A DNA stretch of 64,000 nucleotides from positions 1 to 64,000 of the forward strand of contig NJFT01000058.1 of assembly GCA_002221725.1 (NCBI GenBank), written 5' to 3'. This DNA comes from Scedosporium boydii (taxonomy: Eukaryota; Ascomycota; Sordariomycetes; Microascales; Microascaceae). Both the position numbers and the translations under genes were made by a program. This document shows, in pieces, positions 1 through 12,154 of this stretch. Each line of letters starts with the position of its first letter. Positions within the stretch are counted from its first letter, which is position 1. The notes beneath the pieces were generated by a model. The model was not told the DNA's origin. It saw only the letters and a list, made by a program, of their open reading frames with translations, and ran no database searches.

Positions 1-180
1 CCCTTTTTTCTTTCCCTCCTCTTTCTCCTCTTCCCCTCCCTCCCCTCTTCCACACCATCCACACCTCAACCCCCCCTTCCCTCTCACCCCAGCTATACCT
101 ATACACCACTACTAGACAAGGGACCCTCGTCGTAGTGTACTGACATGAAAGGATGCAAGGATGAAAGCTGGAAACATACT
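1..180. other. 3' flank of phosphate symporter, polypyrimidine-rich
   Basis: No gene is seen. The first 100 bases are almost pure C and T on the plus strand. This lies just downstream of the minus-strand symporter stop and is probably its 3' untranslated or terminator region. Confidence 0.4.
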
Positions 181-1896
181 TCAAAAGCTTGGCGTATTCA
201 AAGCCATCACCGTCAGCAAGCCGGAAATAAGACCAGCAGCCGGTAGTGTCAAAACCCAGCCAAGGAAGATCCAAGCCAGCTGTCGCCAGTTCGTGGCACC
301 AAGGGAGAAGTTCATCAGGCTCACTCCCATTGTAGCGCCCGTGATGCAGTGGGTGGTGCTGACGGGGAGGCTCAACCTCGAAGCCAGGAGGATGGTGATG
401 GCGGCACCAAGCTCAATAGCGTAGCCTCGAGTGGGAGACATTTGAGTGATCTTGTTGCCGAGAGAAACGACGATTCGCCAGCCGACTATCCAGAATCCTA
501 GGCCAAGGAGGAATCCGGCCACGACTAGGATCCAGATTGGCGTGCTGGACTTGGTCTCCACCACTCCGGCTTTCCAAGTGCTGTAGGCAGCCGCCCATGG
601 CCCAACGGCATTAGCGACATCGTTGGATCCGTGGGCGATTGACATCATAATGGCACTGGTCACTTGGGCATAAGTCCAAAGATGCTCCACTTTATTATCG
701 TACCGCTTTGCGTGAGAGTGCGTCTTCTCAAGATGCACGGAATCATGCGACCGGACGTCTCTCACAACTCCCTGCAGGAAAAGATACTTTGTCCATGACC
801 ACAACCGTGCCGGGTTATAGATGGGCAAGTGCTTCGTTGGCTCGAGGAACCGCTCTTCGGGTCCGGGGCGTCTTGTTTTCTTACCCTCTCCAAGTTCCAG
901 GGCAGACCCATCGACAGCAACGGCAGCATCCGGATTGGCTGCTAGATCTTGCCCAGACTTTACATCCTTTTCTTGGGGGAGAATAGACGGCGACTCCTCG
1001 GGCGTGGTGTCGGCAACGCGTTCGTTTCTGTAGTGGTCTTTGGTGACGGCTCCGTTGGGATTGCCATGATTGCCGGGCCAATAGAGTGGTGGGTTATCCC
1101 TGTACAGCAGGGGACCCAATGGAAGGTGCCAAACTTGGATTCGTGCATCGTTTAGGACCAATCTCCGATGGAAATACGGCACAAAGAATACATAAGAAAT
1201 TACCAAGACTCCGCCGAATGTGCCGAGAATGATGCCGACAATCTTGCCCACTCCGAATTCCTCGAGCGATGGTGCGGTGGGTAGTTCGATCACAATAAAT
1301 AGGGCGAGGACGGCTGCGGTGAAGGAGAGATAGAATGGAATGAGTCTCATGGCCCATTTAAATGATTCCTTCCGCTCGAGGACGGAGTATTTCAGGATGA
1401 GGAACAAGATGGAGGCCATGGCAGCCGAGATGAGAGGCGCAATGCCCCACGAGGCGGCAATTTGAGAGACGCTGCCCTTGGTCCATCTCCAGGTAATCTT
1501 GGATTGGGCGCCAATCCCAGCTCCAACCAGGGCCCCGACAACTGTATGCGTAGTTGACACGGGGAATCCCAGCCGATTGGCAGTCATCAACCAGGTCGCG
1601 CTACCGATTTCCGCGCAGGTCATGACGAGCATCAGGGCTGCAGGGTTATTCGTGAACCGATTCAGATCCATGATTTTGTTTTTAACCGTGTCTGTAACTC
1701 CAGAGCCAAGGGCCACGGCTCCGATGAATTCCGTTATCATGGACAGGATTCCGGCCTGCCACATGTTCAAGGTCCTTGCCGCAACAGAGGTTGCGTAGGC
1801 GTTCGCCACATCGTTACCGCCGTTGCCGAAGCAGCTGAAGCAAAAGGCAATTGTAATGATGGCAATTAGCCAGGTGTATCTTTCAAGGGCGGCCAT
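181..1896 (-). CDS. Na+/phosphate symporter, PiT family (PHO89 / PHO-4 type)
   Basis: Plasma-membrane transporter that imports inorganic phosphate with sodium. It is a single uninterrupted frame of 571 aa, the usual PHO89 size. The open frame extends two codons further to a GTG; the ATG at 1896 gives MAALERYTW. The two inverted PiT repeats are both present. The N-terminal one carries GGNDVANAYATSV near residues 26-38 and a second block with PVSTTHTVVGALVG. The C-terminal one carries HGSNDVANAVGPWAAAY and PVSTTHCITGATMG. They are separated by a long hydrophilic loop rich in Pro, Glu and Lys, as in fungal homologues. Hydrophobic segments fill the rest. A CACGTG box lies about 340 bp upstream, which suggests phosphate-starvation control. 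Family assignment is secure; the exact paralogue is not. Confidence 0.93.
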   Translation of the reverse strand: MAALERYTWLIAIITIAFCFSCFGNGGNDVANAYATSVAARTLNMWQAGILSMITEFIGAVALGSGVTDTVKNKIMDLNRFTNNPAALMLVMTCAEIGSATWLMTANRLGFPVSTTHTVVGALVGAGIGAQSKITWRWTKGSVSQIAASWGIAPLISAAMASILFLILKYSVLERKESFKWAMRLIPFYLSFTAAVLALFIVIELPTAPSLEEFGVGKIVGIILGTFGGVLVISYVFFVPYFHRRLVLNDARIQVWHLPLGPLLYRDNPPLYWPGNHGNPNGAVTKDHYRNERVADTTPEESPSILPQEKDVKSGQDLAANPDAAVAVDGSALELGEGKKTRRPGPEERFLEPTKHLPIYNPARLWSWTKYLFLQGVVRDVRSHDSVHLEKTHSHAKRYDNKVEHLWTYAQVTSAIMMSIAHGSNDVANAVGPWAAAYSTWKAGVVETKSSTPIWILVVAGFLLGLGFWIVGWRIVVSLGNKITQMSPTRGYAIELGAAITILLASRLSLPVSTTHCITGATMGVSLMNFSLGATNWRQLAWIFLGWVLTLPAAGLISGLLTVMALNTPSF

Positions 1897-4480
1897 GGCC
1901 ACCGTTCTTTATGCTACCGTCGTTGTTCGTGATACCGTTAGGAATTAGGATTCGGCGTTGAAAATGGATATACAGCACATTCACTTTTATTTCGAACGAG
2001 AGCTTCGTTGGATATTTATAATCCCGCCTACATTCACTCAGCTTTGCAAGTTTTCTCTTCATGGGACAAGGCTAGAACTGTGCACAGCTCTCCCGTCTCC
2101 AAACTATCTCCAAGATGTTTACGAGGACCATCTAGCCCAAATCGTCACCGAGGACGATGATCCACGTAGAAGCAAGGATGAACTCTCTCCCACTTCATCC
2201 CACCTACCAGGTCCTATCAGAGTTGGTAATGCCGCACGTGTCTATCTAGTGACCAGACTGTCTTACGCCGCCGACAAACCAGTAAAGCATAGGCCGGCTC
2301 GATTCGAAGCCAGCGCAGTAGGCAGGACCACCTACATCAGTCGTTCGGCTGATTTATTGAACTTACAGGAAGGCAATAGTACTCCAGAAGCGCAGGTGGG
2401 GGGATGTTCGCGGGGCTCAAACCCAAAGAAGAGCAAACCGTCATCTTAGCCAATGGGAATCACTTAGTGACAGACTCCATGCTGGCATCGTCTCGGAGCA
2501 TGGAAGTGTCCGCGGTCCAATCAGAGAAGGTGGGGTTTGATATTTGGTCTAATTAACACAAAGCGTTGTTACGCATGCCAAGACGCGCCCTTAGGTTCAT
2601 GGCGCCAAGCCTTTACCTGGATAAGAATCCGGACCCCCCATACACTGGATTCAAGGTGTCATACCTCGGCGATGATTGGCTAGAGATCAAAGACTACACT
2701 TGCCACTCTCACCTCTCACCACCACTTGCAACGCAGCCCTCGAGGCAACGATCCTTCGACGACCAGATGCCCCTCTTAGCACGTTCTGCCAATTGAGCTG
2801 CTGTAGGCTATCGAGAGGATCTACAAATCTCGCTATTGTTCCAGTCAAATGGCTGTCGAGATGACCTATTCAAGTCCTGTCCCTTGACTGATGGAACTTG
2901 AAAGAGACGGGTTACAGGGCAGTGTAGTCGAGTGCCAGTGGCTTCCTCCAGAAGGTCTCCTTTGGCCGCGCTGGGGCAGATTTAATCGTTAAAACTTGGA
3001 TCGACTACAAAGTACAAACCGCTTTCCTCCTTTCCATTAGGATTCTCTTCAGCGCTACTTGATGGACCAAGCATATCATGGTAGCTCAGCCACGTTCTAG
3101 TATTTTGATAAAGTAATACTAGTGAATTTGAGTGTTCCTGATGCAGAAGACGGCAGGTCCAATACTACCCTGTCTCAGCTGTAGTAGATAAGACATGCAT
3201 GATGGGTTGTTAAGTTCATTGAGGGTGGGTGACATTCAAAGGCACACATCACACGACACTGCTCGTTCCAGGAGTTGCAATTCTCTTACATCAAGCTAGA
3301 AGTCCTAATTACATCATGATAAGCATTTATCTATTATGGCCTCCCCTACCCTCATCATGCATGGGGCTGTAGTATGTGAGCTGCCTGATATTGAAGTGGC
3401 CAGAAGAGGGGAAAGACAATATTCATTGGGGTTGATAATCCAGTACTCTCTGTGGGAAATATACAGTATGCGATGTTTGGGGGTTGATGGAGTGGATACA
3501 ACACCAGGTTACCAGGGAGGACGGAACACCTCGATGAGGTTTGGTAGCTACGTCACCCTTCACGGCACACGAGTAATGTAATTAATCTATGCAGTGCAGC
3601 ACACTACACTGGAGACTGTCCGGTTCTCTGGAGGTCTAAGCTTGAAGTGGATTGAGGACTCTTGTCACTCCCATGCTAACTTGGCCAGTCACATGGGGAA
3701 GACTGAGTGGGCTGTGTGCTGGCTTCAGTTTCCAGTACTGGTAACAAATCATGATCCGGAAGTGACAGGCTCCCAACAGGAATGTTTTCATAGGCTCCAG
3801 GATCCCCCAACCAGACCGACGTTCTGAACGCCGAGCGTCAGAGCAGGAAGAGCCTGGAGATCCGAGTGGAACTCAGCCGCCCGCAGGAGCTGGAACTGAC
3901 GAACTACTACAACTACATCGCGGTTTCGCGTGATTCAGTGGGCTGTCACGAGGAAGCCAAGGGTACTGTTGGAGAAACCACGCGCAATCCCGGAAGGCCA
4001 CGATGACGAGTTTCACAACCGGCTCCTGTGCCAGAATAACCTCAACTTCTCGCGCAATATGTCCTCCGTCCAAAACTACGCCGAGTCTGAGTGGATGCTT
4101 AACCGGGCTTTTAAGCAAGCCACAAGTTTCAAAAGCTGGTACTCCTTGTCATATGAGCTATCTGTGCTAAGATCTATCCGTGTAACCATCAAGCCTTGTT
4201 GGTAGGTGTCGAAACGGTTGAAGCTGCATCAAATATCATTCTACCTTTAGATGGAAAGTTATAGTATGAAGAAGTCACTCTAGAAAATGATTGATTTCCT
4301 ACCGCTGGAGTCAGCATAAGTTCCTGGTACCCGGGGGTTACTATCCCTCTCTAGGGTACTGGCGGGTGTAGGTCGATACGCCTTATCGATCTATGCTCTG
4401 TAGTCAGCTTGCTCTAACTCATCTTGTTTTTCTTTCCAAATACCCTTAAACCTTTACTGGTGGTGTGGCTGCGAAAGAGT
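1897..4480. other. Intergenic, no supported gene
   Basis: Only short overlapping open frames without recognisable domains are present, the longest 163 codons (1958-2449). None has a convincing intron model or family resemblance. Composition is normal for the genome until about 4.48 kb, where it drops sharply into AT-rich sequence. A weak tRNA A-box-like match near 2790-2815 was examined and rejected. Confidence 0.5.
2235..2240. promoter_or_regulatory. CACGTG E-box upstream of phosphate symporter
   Basis: A palindromic CACGTG lies about 340 bp upstream of the symporter start. CACGTG/CACGTT is the established target of the bHLH phosphate regulators Pho4 (yeast) and NUC-1 (Neurospora), and N. 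crassa pho-4 is a NUC-1 target. One hexamer can occur by chance, so function is inference. Confidence 0.35.
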
Positions 4481-4935
4481 ACCGAATATATGCTGTGGGA
4501 AGGGTATTCTTGCTTGCGTTAACTTGAGAAATAATATAGTAAGGACATAGCTTTTCTTTTGTCAAGGCTTATAATATATATTAAACTAGTTTATACTCTC
4601 TCCTTCTTCCTCTCTCTCTCTAAGTAATGAGCGTAGAGAGTAGATAGACTTTTGATATAATGACTGGCTAAACTTATTAGTAAAGAAACTTAGTGATAGT
4701 AGGATAAGAAGTGTGGGTGGAGAGACTTTTAAAGCTAGGAGCCACAGCATAAATTAATTTACTATAATTACAATGACCCCCGGATTAAATTAGATTACTA
4801 AGTAGAGAGAAAGTTAAAGTAATACTAGATTAGATAATCTTAGATACTAATAATGATATTAATTATTTTATTTACTTTCTACTTACTTAGCTTTAGAGTT
4901 AAGTTAAAGATTAGGTAGAGTTAAAGTATATCTAG

Positions 4936-5372
4936 TATTACATTTCTAATACTAGGGAACTAGTTAATTAATAAGTATTAAGTGTCAGGGTCGTAGGGGC
5001 CTGTTAGTAGTAAACGAGGCAATTAAATAATATTTATGATAATATAGTAGAAGTATATATATAAGTATAAGTTATAATTATACTTATATTAACTATTAGA
5101 GAGTCTTAAAAAATAAACTAGATATATAGCGGAACCTATAGTTTATATAGCTATTTTCTTTCTAAGCTCTCTAAGGTAATTGGGGTTGTCTATCTAGTAA
5201 TGAAAAGTAATTACTAGATGATTATAATAATTATAGCTATGATCGCTACTAATTATTGATCTCCTTCTCTAATTGCTTTCCTACGTGCTGGGTATGTATC
5301 GCTAGCTGCCTACGCTTTTCATTTTGCTACGTATTACTACTTCTAGGCCTATATAAAGGTTAGCTTATAATA
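4936..5372 (-). repeat. 3' LTR of chromovirus (LTR-A)
   Basis: 437 bp, aligned base for base over its length with 12155-12591. It is heavily RIP-mutated. A plus-strand TATAAAG box at 5352-5358 sits 14-20 bp from its inner edge and points into the element body. Confidence 0.9.
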
Positions 5373-5377
5373 TAATA

Positions 5378-5390
5378 CTTTCTCTCCTTT
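5378..5390 (-). other. Polypurine tract of chromovirus
   Basis: On the minus strand this reads AAAGGAGAGAAAG, five bases from the inner edge of the 3' LTR, where plus-strand priming occurs in LTR elements. An equivalent tract (AGAAGAGGAAAAG) is present in the second copy near 13532-13544. Confidence 0.7.
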
Positions 5391-5399
5391 AGTCTTTAT

Positions 5400-6084
5400 C
5401 TTTAAAGACCTATAAATAAACTAACCTTCCTATTAGTTTTAAGCTCTATATATCTTAGTTTCTCTTTCCTTAGTTCTTTAATATTTTTTAATTATATTAA
5501 GCTCTAATAGAAACTTATCTTCTTCCTATCTTTATATCTTATAACTTACTAATATTATTAATAAAATTAGCTTTATTATAATACCTTATTCTTTTTATAA
5601 CTAGTAGTTCTTTATCTATAAATTAGTAGAGGATATATTCTACTATAGTAAATATATTTATTCTAAGTATTCTTATAATACTATAGGTACCTTTATAGGT
5701 ATTAGTAAGTCTGGTACTACTCTAGCTATTATACCTTAACTAATATTCCTAATATTTTATTTTATCTTAGAGAAATATTACTTTAAGTAAATAGAGGAGG
5801 AAGCTAAATAGGCTTTAGTTAAATTTTAATAGAGGGCCTCTAAGGCTCTTGCTTAGTTATTATATATTTAGAAGTAAAAGAAGGTATTGTCTAGGAAAGG
5901 GGTAGAGATAGTAAAGTAGGGCCTTTGCTTTTTAGATGAGCTGGAGGAGGTAGAGTGCTAAGAGTTAGAGGTAGTTATTGCTATATAGTCTTTTAGTGCT
6001 ATAGACATAATCGATTGGAATTCTGTACTAAATCTATAACTAATAGATCCTAAGGTGCTTCTAAGTTCTTTTAGTAGAATATAG
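5400..6084 (+). pseudogene. Antisense ORF remnant between chromovirus pol and 3' LTR
   Basis: The plus strand holds a degraded reading frame, opposite to gag-pol. From about 5640 it reads through with stops mostly TAG/TAA at places where CAG/CAA would fit RIP. Recognisable stretches are KALARLL, KKVLSRKGVEIVK and FLDELEEVE: a charged, probably helical or coiled-coil protein ending at TAG 6082-6084. That end overlaps the 3' end of pol (stop at 6050-6052) tail to tail by 35 bp. A plus-strand TATAAAG in the adjoining LTR lies well placed to drive it. The start codon is not identifiable, probably because ATG became ATA. From memory, similar short charged ORFs occur in Aspergillaceae genomes; this is unverified. 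Function unknown. Confidence 0.5.
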
Positions 6085-9000
6085 TAAGGAGCTACTAGCT
6101 TTCTATTAAATATTTAATAGGTTTTTAGGTATTTTTACTTTTATTATAGTTTTTCTATTTAATTAAGTATTTTATAATTCCTTTATAATATTAGGAGTTA
6201 AAAATCCTCTTTACTTTAAAGATTTTCTCTTCTTAGGCTTTAATTTATACTATTCTTTTAAGTAGTATATTTTTATATATTAGCTTAAGTACGACTATAT
6301 AAAATACTAAGTAGTTATTTATATTTTCTAGTAACTTAAGTTTATAATTAACTTTTAAGACTTTATATTTAACTAAGAAGGGTCTTAGTTTTTAGTAATT
6401 AAGTTTATTGCTTAGTTATATTATTTTAATCTAGGGGTCCCTTATTTCTAGCTTCTTTTAAAGTAGTTAAACCTTACTCTCCCTTTTAAAGGTTAGGCCC
6501 TTAATTTATTTTTAGTTTATATAGTATTTTATTTATTATTATATAAATTAGAGTTTTTCTATAAGCTATTTATATAGTTTCTTTATTTTATTAGTAGTAA
6601 TAATAGTTTATTCTACCTATATTTTTATTCCTATTAGCTTAAATCTTATCTAAAGTTTAATACTATAGTTTATATAAAATAGTAATAGCTTTATACTTTC
6701 TAATATATTAGTATTATAGGCTCTTTATATTAAAGGTAATAGAGATATTTAGTTATTTTATTTTTAATTAATATAGTACTATAGGTATACTTTAAGTATC
6801 TAGTTTATCTACTTAACTTATTCTTATATTTCTAGATAGTAGGTAGTAGAAAGCTTATAGTTAATTTCTATTTTATCTAATAGGCTTTACTAAAAGTATA
6901 AGATAAATACTATATTTCTATTTAAGTTAATTTCTTCTAGTAGGTTATAGTTAGCTATTACTATTTATAAGAATAGCTTAGTAAATTATAGTACCTTTAT
7001 TATTTTATTATATAGTATAAAATAGGTATATTTTATTAGTCTATTAACTACTACTATAATATTATTATATTTTATTCTAGTAGCTAAGTCTTTAAACTTA
7101 AGTAGCTTAATAATAAAATTAATAGTAATCTTTTATTATAATATCTTTAGTACTAGTATAGGCTATAGTTTTTTATATAGCTTATACTATAATATTTTAT
7201 TTTATATATAGTACTTATATATTTTAATTAAGTATTTAAGGTTTTTAAGGCTATAGTCTATCTAATAATCTCTTCTAAAGATCTTAAGTATTTTTTTAAA
7301 GCTTAGGTAACTATATAAGGGTAACTTATATACTTTTTAGAAGATATAGCTAGTAAGGTTACTAGTAACTATTAGTCTTCTATTTTTATATTATAGGCTA
7401 TTTTATTTTCTTATATCTAAGTAGTTTAAGGGGTCCTTATAATATAAGATCTTATAATCTTTCTATTATTTCCTTATTTCTTTAAATAGTTCTTAGTTCT
7501 ATTTAATTTAATAGCTAGCTATAACTTATTATAGGTTGCCTTTATTATCTTAGTATAGTATAGTTTATACTTCCTTAAGTATCTTCTAAAAGTAGTTAAG
7601 GTATTAGCTAAGAGTATTTACCTTTCTATTTTCCTTTTCTTTAATATATATAATTTAAAAATCATATTCTAATAGTTCTTCTACCTATTAGACTTATTAT
7701 TAATTTAGTTTCTTAGTTATTATAAACCTTATAAGGTTTTTATAGTCTAAGTAGACTATAATAGAGTATTTAGTATTAATTAGATAGTATTTCTATTTTT
7801 TAAAGGCTTTAATAATAGCTATAAGTTCTTTATTAGATATAGTATATTATAGTATTAGTCTACTAAGCTTTTTAGATATAAAAGCTATTAGTTAAACTTT
7901 ATTATTTTTATCTTACTACTTAAGCTAGGCTATAATACTATAGTCTAAGGTATCTATTTTAATTTTAAATAGTTTTATAGGATTAGCCTTAATAAGTACT
8001 AATTATTTACTTACTACTTACTTAGCTTTCTAGAATGCTTTTTATTCTTTAAGTCCCTATTTAAAAGGAGTATCTTTTTTTATTAGATTAGTAAGGGCCT
8101 TAACTCTTTTACTATAGTCCTTAAAGAATCTATAATAGAAGTTAAGGAATCTAAAAAATCTTCTAACTTTTATAATATTAGTTAGTATTAGCTAATCTAA
8201 AATAGCCTTAACCTTTAATTTTTATATCTAGATTTTACTTAGTTAGATAGTATAGCTAAGGAAATCTACTTCTTACTTATAAAATTTATATTTAATAATT
8301 TTAACTAGTAGATTTACTTCTTTTAGCTTTTAGAAAACTTTATATATATATTCCTTATATTCCTCTAGTATTTTTAAATAGATAAAGATATTATTAAAGT
8401 ATATAATAATAAACTAGTCTAAGTATTTATATAGTATATAGTTAATTATTATCTAAAAACTTACTAGAGTATTAGTTAATCTAAAAGATATAACTAAGTA
8501 CTTAAAGTAGCTATAATAAGTTTAAGAAGCTATCTTCTACTTATTATCTTCCTTAATATAGATTAGGTTATATACTTTCTTTAAGTCTAATATTGTAAAC
8601 TACTAGGCTCCTTAGAGCCTATCTTATAGTTTAGAGATTAAAGGTAGTAGGTATTAGTTTTTTATTATAATATTATTAAATTATTAATAGTTTATATATA
8701 TCTATAATTTTCTATTTTTCTTTAATATAAAAGAAATAAAATATTTAGCTAATAATATTAATAGTTAAATATATCCTTTCTTTAGTATCTCTTTAATATA
8801 TTCCTAAAGTACCTAAAATTATATTTTATTAAAGTTATAGATAAATATAAATCTTAGTTATATACTTTTTTTTAGAAATATTTTATAATCCTACTAGTTA
8901 TACTTTAATAATTTAGTTTCTAGTTTTTTAGTAAATACTTTACTATATCTTTAGTATTCCTTAGGTATAAGTTATAGTATTTCTTCTACTAATAGTAGGG

Positions 9001-10900
9001 TTTTAAAGGCTATTATAGCTCTTATTATATATATTTATTTATACTTCCTTCCTTTTAGTAAGTAATTTATATCTTTTATAATAAATACCTTAAAGTAGAT
9101 TATTATTTTAAAGGCTTTTAGTTTACTTAAAGGTAACTTTTCTAGTTAATATTACTTAGAGGCTAAGTTATTTCCTAGGCCTTACTTAATCTTATTTTAA
9201 GTAAGCTAATTAGTTACTTAATTAATCTATAAGTTTCTTATTTATAATTATAGGGTCCCTAGTATAATAGGGTATTTAGTAATCCTAGTAATATCAAAAG
9301 AGATATAGTTAACTTATCTAGTAATAGTAATATAAAGGTATATAGTCTTTATACTAACTACTCCGCCTTTATAATCTACTAGTATTCTATTATATATATT
9401 TGAGGTATATAGCTAGTATTTTTTTACCTATAATAGTTTTAATTTATTAATAATAGTAAGTAAAATAAAATTTCCTTATACTTTACTATCTACTAGAGCT
9501 ATAAACACTTAGCTAACTAAGGTAATAAGTACTTTTAAATAGTAGATTAGTTATCCTTCTATAATATTTATTTCTTATAGTCTTAGTCTTATTTTTCTAA
9601 TAACCTCTTCTATAACTATTTATTATTATAACTATTATAAGCTAGTAACTTATTACTATAGCCTTTTAATTTTTATATATTATATCTATTATTAGTTATT
9701 TAGCTTTATCATTTCTTATAAGTTATTAAGTAAAGTTTAGTATAGCTCTTATTATCTTTATATTTCCTTCTAAAGTTATTTTTATAATCTTTAAAGGTCT
9801 TAATTAGGTATTTATTAATCTTTATAGAGCTAGTCCTATTATTTTAGATCCTCTATAAGCCCTTAGATAGTAGCTTTAATCTTTATAAGCCTTTCTTTTT
9901 TCTTAAGTCTAGTATCTTTTACAAAGTTAATCTATTCTTCTAAGTTATTAATTTACTACTAAAACTTAATTCTTAGGTCTTTATTATAAAAAGTATATTG
10001 TAATTAGTTAACCTATACTTAGAGATTAATAAAGTCTAATATAATATCTTCTAACTTTCTATTATAATACTAGTTTAGTCTTTTATAGGGGGTTTAGCTC
10101 CTTCCTATCCCCTTATACTAAGTAAAAAAAGCTTATCTTTATTTAACTTCTCTTTAGTTAATATATTATTCTTTTATAGACTACTTCTATTATTTCTAGG
10201 TTTTATTTTTAAGATCTTAAATATTAAGATAGATATCTTAATCCTTAGTTAATACTTTAGCCTTTATCTTATAACCTTCTAAGGTCTTTAAATAGTATAA
10301 CTATTATTTTATTAGGTTCTATAAGTCTTTAAAATAGTAAATAGCTTCTTCTTTTAACTATCTTAAGTTTAACTCCTCCTATATTATTCCTAAAGTATAC
10401 TATAGAGCTTCTTTTTCTAATATCTTAATAAGTTCCTAAAGTATTTATCTTTTTTTATCTTCTTTAAGGATAATATAGTAACTAATTAGGAGGTTACTAA
10501 GCTATTCTTTTTATTTTTAAGCTATTTAAGCTACCTATTATTTTTAATCTTACTTTTCTAGCTTCTACTAATATAAAAACTACTATAGTAATCTAGGTAT
10601 CTAATAGTATTATTTATAGGTCTTATTATAGTATTTTTTATATAATAAGTCTTTATTTATTAAGATATTAAACTTTTTTAAAAGTTCTTTTTAGGTTTCC
10701 TTAATTTATTTTTAGATTTTTAATATTTTAGTAATTTCTTCTTACTTTATTATTTTAAATTTTTAGAGCTTCTATAGGTACTATCCTACTCCTTCTTTTT
10801 TACTATAGTAAATACTATAGTTATTATTATGGTATACTATCTAGGACAGGGTCTTATAGTTAATAAGGCTAGCTCTTAACTATTAAGGTTTTCCTTTAAA
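6050..10900 (-). pseudogene. Chromovirus pol remnant (RT to chromodomain)
   Basis: Read on the minus strand, 8465-8525 gives YLVISFRLTNTL, a RIP-altered form of the reverse-transcriptase block YLVMPFGLTNAP. At 8375-8410 the catalytic YxDDIL box appears as YFNNIF, both Asp codons (at 8390-8395) changed to Asn as expected for G-to-A. Near 6055-6215 a chromodomain is recognisable (VERIFNS, YYKG, KYLIK, then KPIKYL and LLTIFY). Protease, RNase H and integrase must lie between by order and length, but I did not identify their motifs individually. Stops are frequent. Confidence 0.85.
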
Positions 10901-12096
10901 TATTAGTTTAAAACTAAACTTCTTCCTATTAGGCTTCTTATATCCTAGTTTAGGCTTATACCTTATCTAGTATTCTTAAGTATAGTACCCTATATATCTA
11001 CATTTATAGTATTTCCTAATCTTAGCTTCTAAGACCTTAGAAATAATACTTTTATTATTAGTTCCTAATTCTATAGGTCTTAAATAAGTTCTCTATTACT
11101 TTACTTATATTTAATATTAGTAGTAGCCTATAGCTTATAAGTTCTAGTTATAGTCTAGCTCTACCTCTACTATTATTATTTATATAGGTAGTTATTAATC
11201 TTAATAGTACTTTTAATATACTCTATAAGTTATACTAGTTTTTTAAGCTTATAAAGTTTATTTTTAACTTCTTCTTTAAGCTTATTATAGAAGTAAGTTA
11301 TAAGGGACTTATCTCTTTAGTTAAGGTATATAATAATTTACTTAAATTTTATAATATACTTAGTAGTAGATCCTTTCTAGCTTAATTTTTCTAATTATTA
11401 AATTATAGCTTACTATTTATTAGGTTTACTAAAGGCTCTCTTAAGGGCTTCCTTAAACTCTTTATAGTCCTTAAAAATTTTAATAATCTTAATTTTTTAT
11501 ATAATTTTATTATTCTTAAGATAGTCTTAGAGGGTAAGTTTAAACTATATAAATATATTATCTATAAGGTACTAGGTTATAGTAATTACTTTATTAGCCT
11601 TAGTATAGAACTAGTCCTTATAGTATTATAAGTAAGTCTTTATCTAAGTAAGGAATCTTTATAGCTTCTATTAGTTTCTTCTATACTTTTTTAGTAGTAT
11701 AATCTTAAGTTTAAGTATTAAGGTTATAAGGACTATAAGAAGTATACTATTTCTATAAGCTACTATATTTATATTTAATTACTAGATTATCTATTCTAGC
11801 TAGGTAATTTATTACCTAATTAAAGGACTAGTATTTTTCTAGATTACTTATTTAATATTATTAAAATGCTAGTTAAATCTTCTATTTTTCTTATATTAGT
11901 AACTAGTAAACTCTTCTACTTTCTTTATCTTAGCCTACTACTTATCTATAGTATCTTAGAGTTTTTTAATAGTAATAGAGTTAGTGTTCTTATTATTACT
12001 AGATTCCTTATTAGCTTCTATAGGAAATATAGTTGCTTTCTTTATCTTAACTTTATTATCTAACTTAGGAGGAGTTTCTTTCTTAGCTGGGGCTAT
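10900..12096 (-). pseudogene. Chromovirus gag remnant
   Basis: The frame starts at 12096 where ATA replaces ATG, about 60 bp inside the 5' LTR, and begins with a lysine/proline-rich stretch (APAKKETPPK). Near 10968-11012 the minus strand gives a CCHC zinc knuckle with spacing C-x2-C-x4-H-x4-C, in which three of the four ligand codons have become Tyr, the change expected for TGC/CAC under RIP. Not functional. Confidence 0.75.
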
Positions 12097-12154
12097 AATT
12101 CTTAGATATTAATACTACTTAATAAAGTTACTTACTAAATAGGAATAGTTAATA

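Noticed and set aside
2780..2850. Minus-strand tRNA-like stretch (AGCAGCTCAATTGGCAGAACG resembles a D-arm with A box)
   Set aside because: No acceptor stem, a poor anticodon stem and no convincing B box (GGTTCGANTCC) at the right distance.
11866..12063. 65-codon hydrophobic frame on the plus strand in the AT island
   Set aside because: It is antisense to the gag remnant; AT-rich random sequence reads as Leu/Ile/Phe/Tyr.
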